A stretch of 64,000 nucleotides of DNA from Paludibacter propionicigenes WB4 (GTDB lineage Bacteria; Bacteroidota; Bacteroidia; Bacteroidales; Paludibacteraceae), in assembly GCF_000183135.1 (NCBI RefSeq), contig NC_014734.1, positions 3,410,001-3,474,000 on the forward strand, given 5' to 3'. Position 1 is the stretch's first letter, and each line of letters starts with the position of its first letter. Made by a program: the position numbers and the translations under genes. Shown one piece after another: positions 63,986 through 64,000 of the stretch. The notes beneath the pieces are model-generated. The model made no database searches. It was not told the origin of the DNA and was given only the letters and a program-made list of their open reading frames with translations.

Positions 63986-64000
63986 TCAATTTCAATTTTT

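Overview
The window is a stretch of chromosome from a Bacteroidetes bacterium, most likely of the order Bacteroidales (a Paludibacter- or Dysgonomonas-like lineage is my guess; the genus cannot be proved). Evidence: promoters of the Bacteroides type (TTTG or TTG near -33, about 19-20 bases, then TAnnTTTG near -7), gliding/type IX secretion genes (gldB, gldD, gldE, porT), an archaeal-type GGGP synthase homologue, a DUF3256 protein, a type B L31 protein and the gene order trpB-E-G-D-C-F-A. No rRNA or tRNA gene, prophage or CRISPR array was seen.

Layout. 1-712: start of an arginine decarboxylase-like gene, cut by the window edge. 1108-3458: a DUF2975 membrane protein with a small Xre-type regulator, then a secreted protein. 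3465-9485: a long minus-strand run (two rhomboid proteases, an endonuclease/phosphatase-fold protein, gcvH, purE, a thioredoxin-fold lipoprotein, queG). 9804: HU. 10166-12383 (minus): DJ-1, TonB, pdxJ. 12650-17812: nadK, fmt, ridA (minus), valS. 17813-19300: an accessory island with a REP-associated transposase, four inverted REP pairs and a strict 41-bp tandem array. 19403-31522: suhB, a DUF2148 protein, GGGP synthase, PPTase, gldD, gldE, universal stress protein, exonuclease-fold protein, beta-helix lipoprotein, porT, phosphate transporter pair. 31962-36855: ferredoxin, gldB, yidC, pyrG. 37269: a nucleotidyltransferase/GHMP-kinase fusion. 38438-45692: the tryptophan operon. 45835-50771 (minus): rimP-nusA-infB. 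51017-63985: buk, an exosortase-family protein, tsaD, a TamB-like giant, a DUF3256 protein, rpmE2, a DMT transporter, truA, an acyl-CoA ligase and purU.

Three things stand out. First, the trp operon is preceded by what reads as a complete attenuator: an 18-codon leader peptide with three consecutive Trp codons, an 8-bp antiterminator pairing and a mutually exclusive terminator with eight T residues. Second, trpB and trpC begin with the same ungapped 21-codon N-terminal extension, carried by a roughly 120-bp element with inverted repeats that also supplies the start codon. The other spacers of the operon are filled by different short-repeat families, including mini-hairpins with compensating stems, a 26-bp perfect palindrome and an 8-bp tandem array. 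Third, the REP/transposase island has the layout of a REPtron, next to an indel-free 9.5-copy 41-bp array that looks derived from the spacer between REPs.

Most other genes are housekeeping and ordinary in content. Start codons were revised where the longest frame began at TTG or ran through an upstream promoter. For the TamB-like gene no ATG exists before its membrane anchor.
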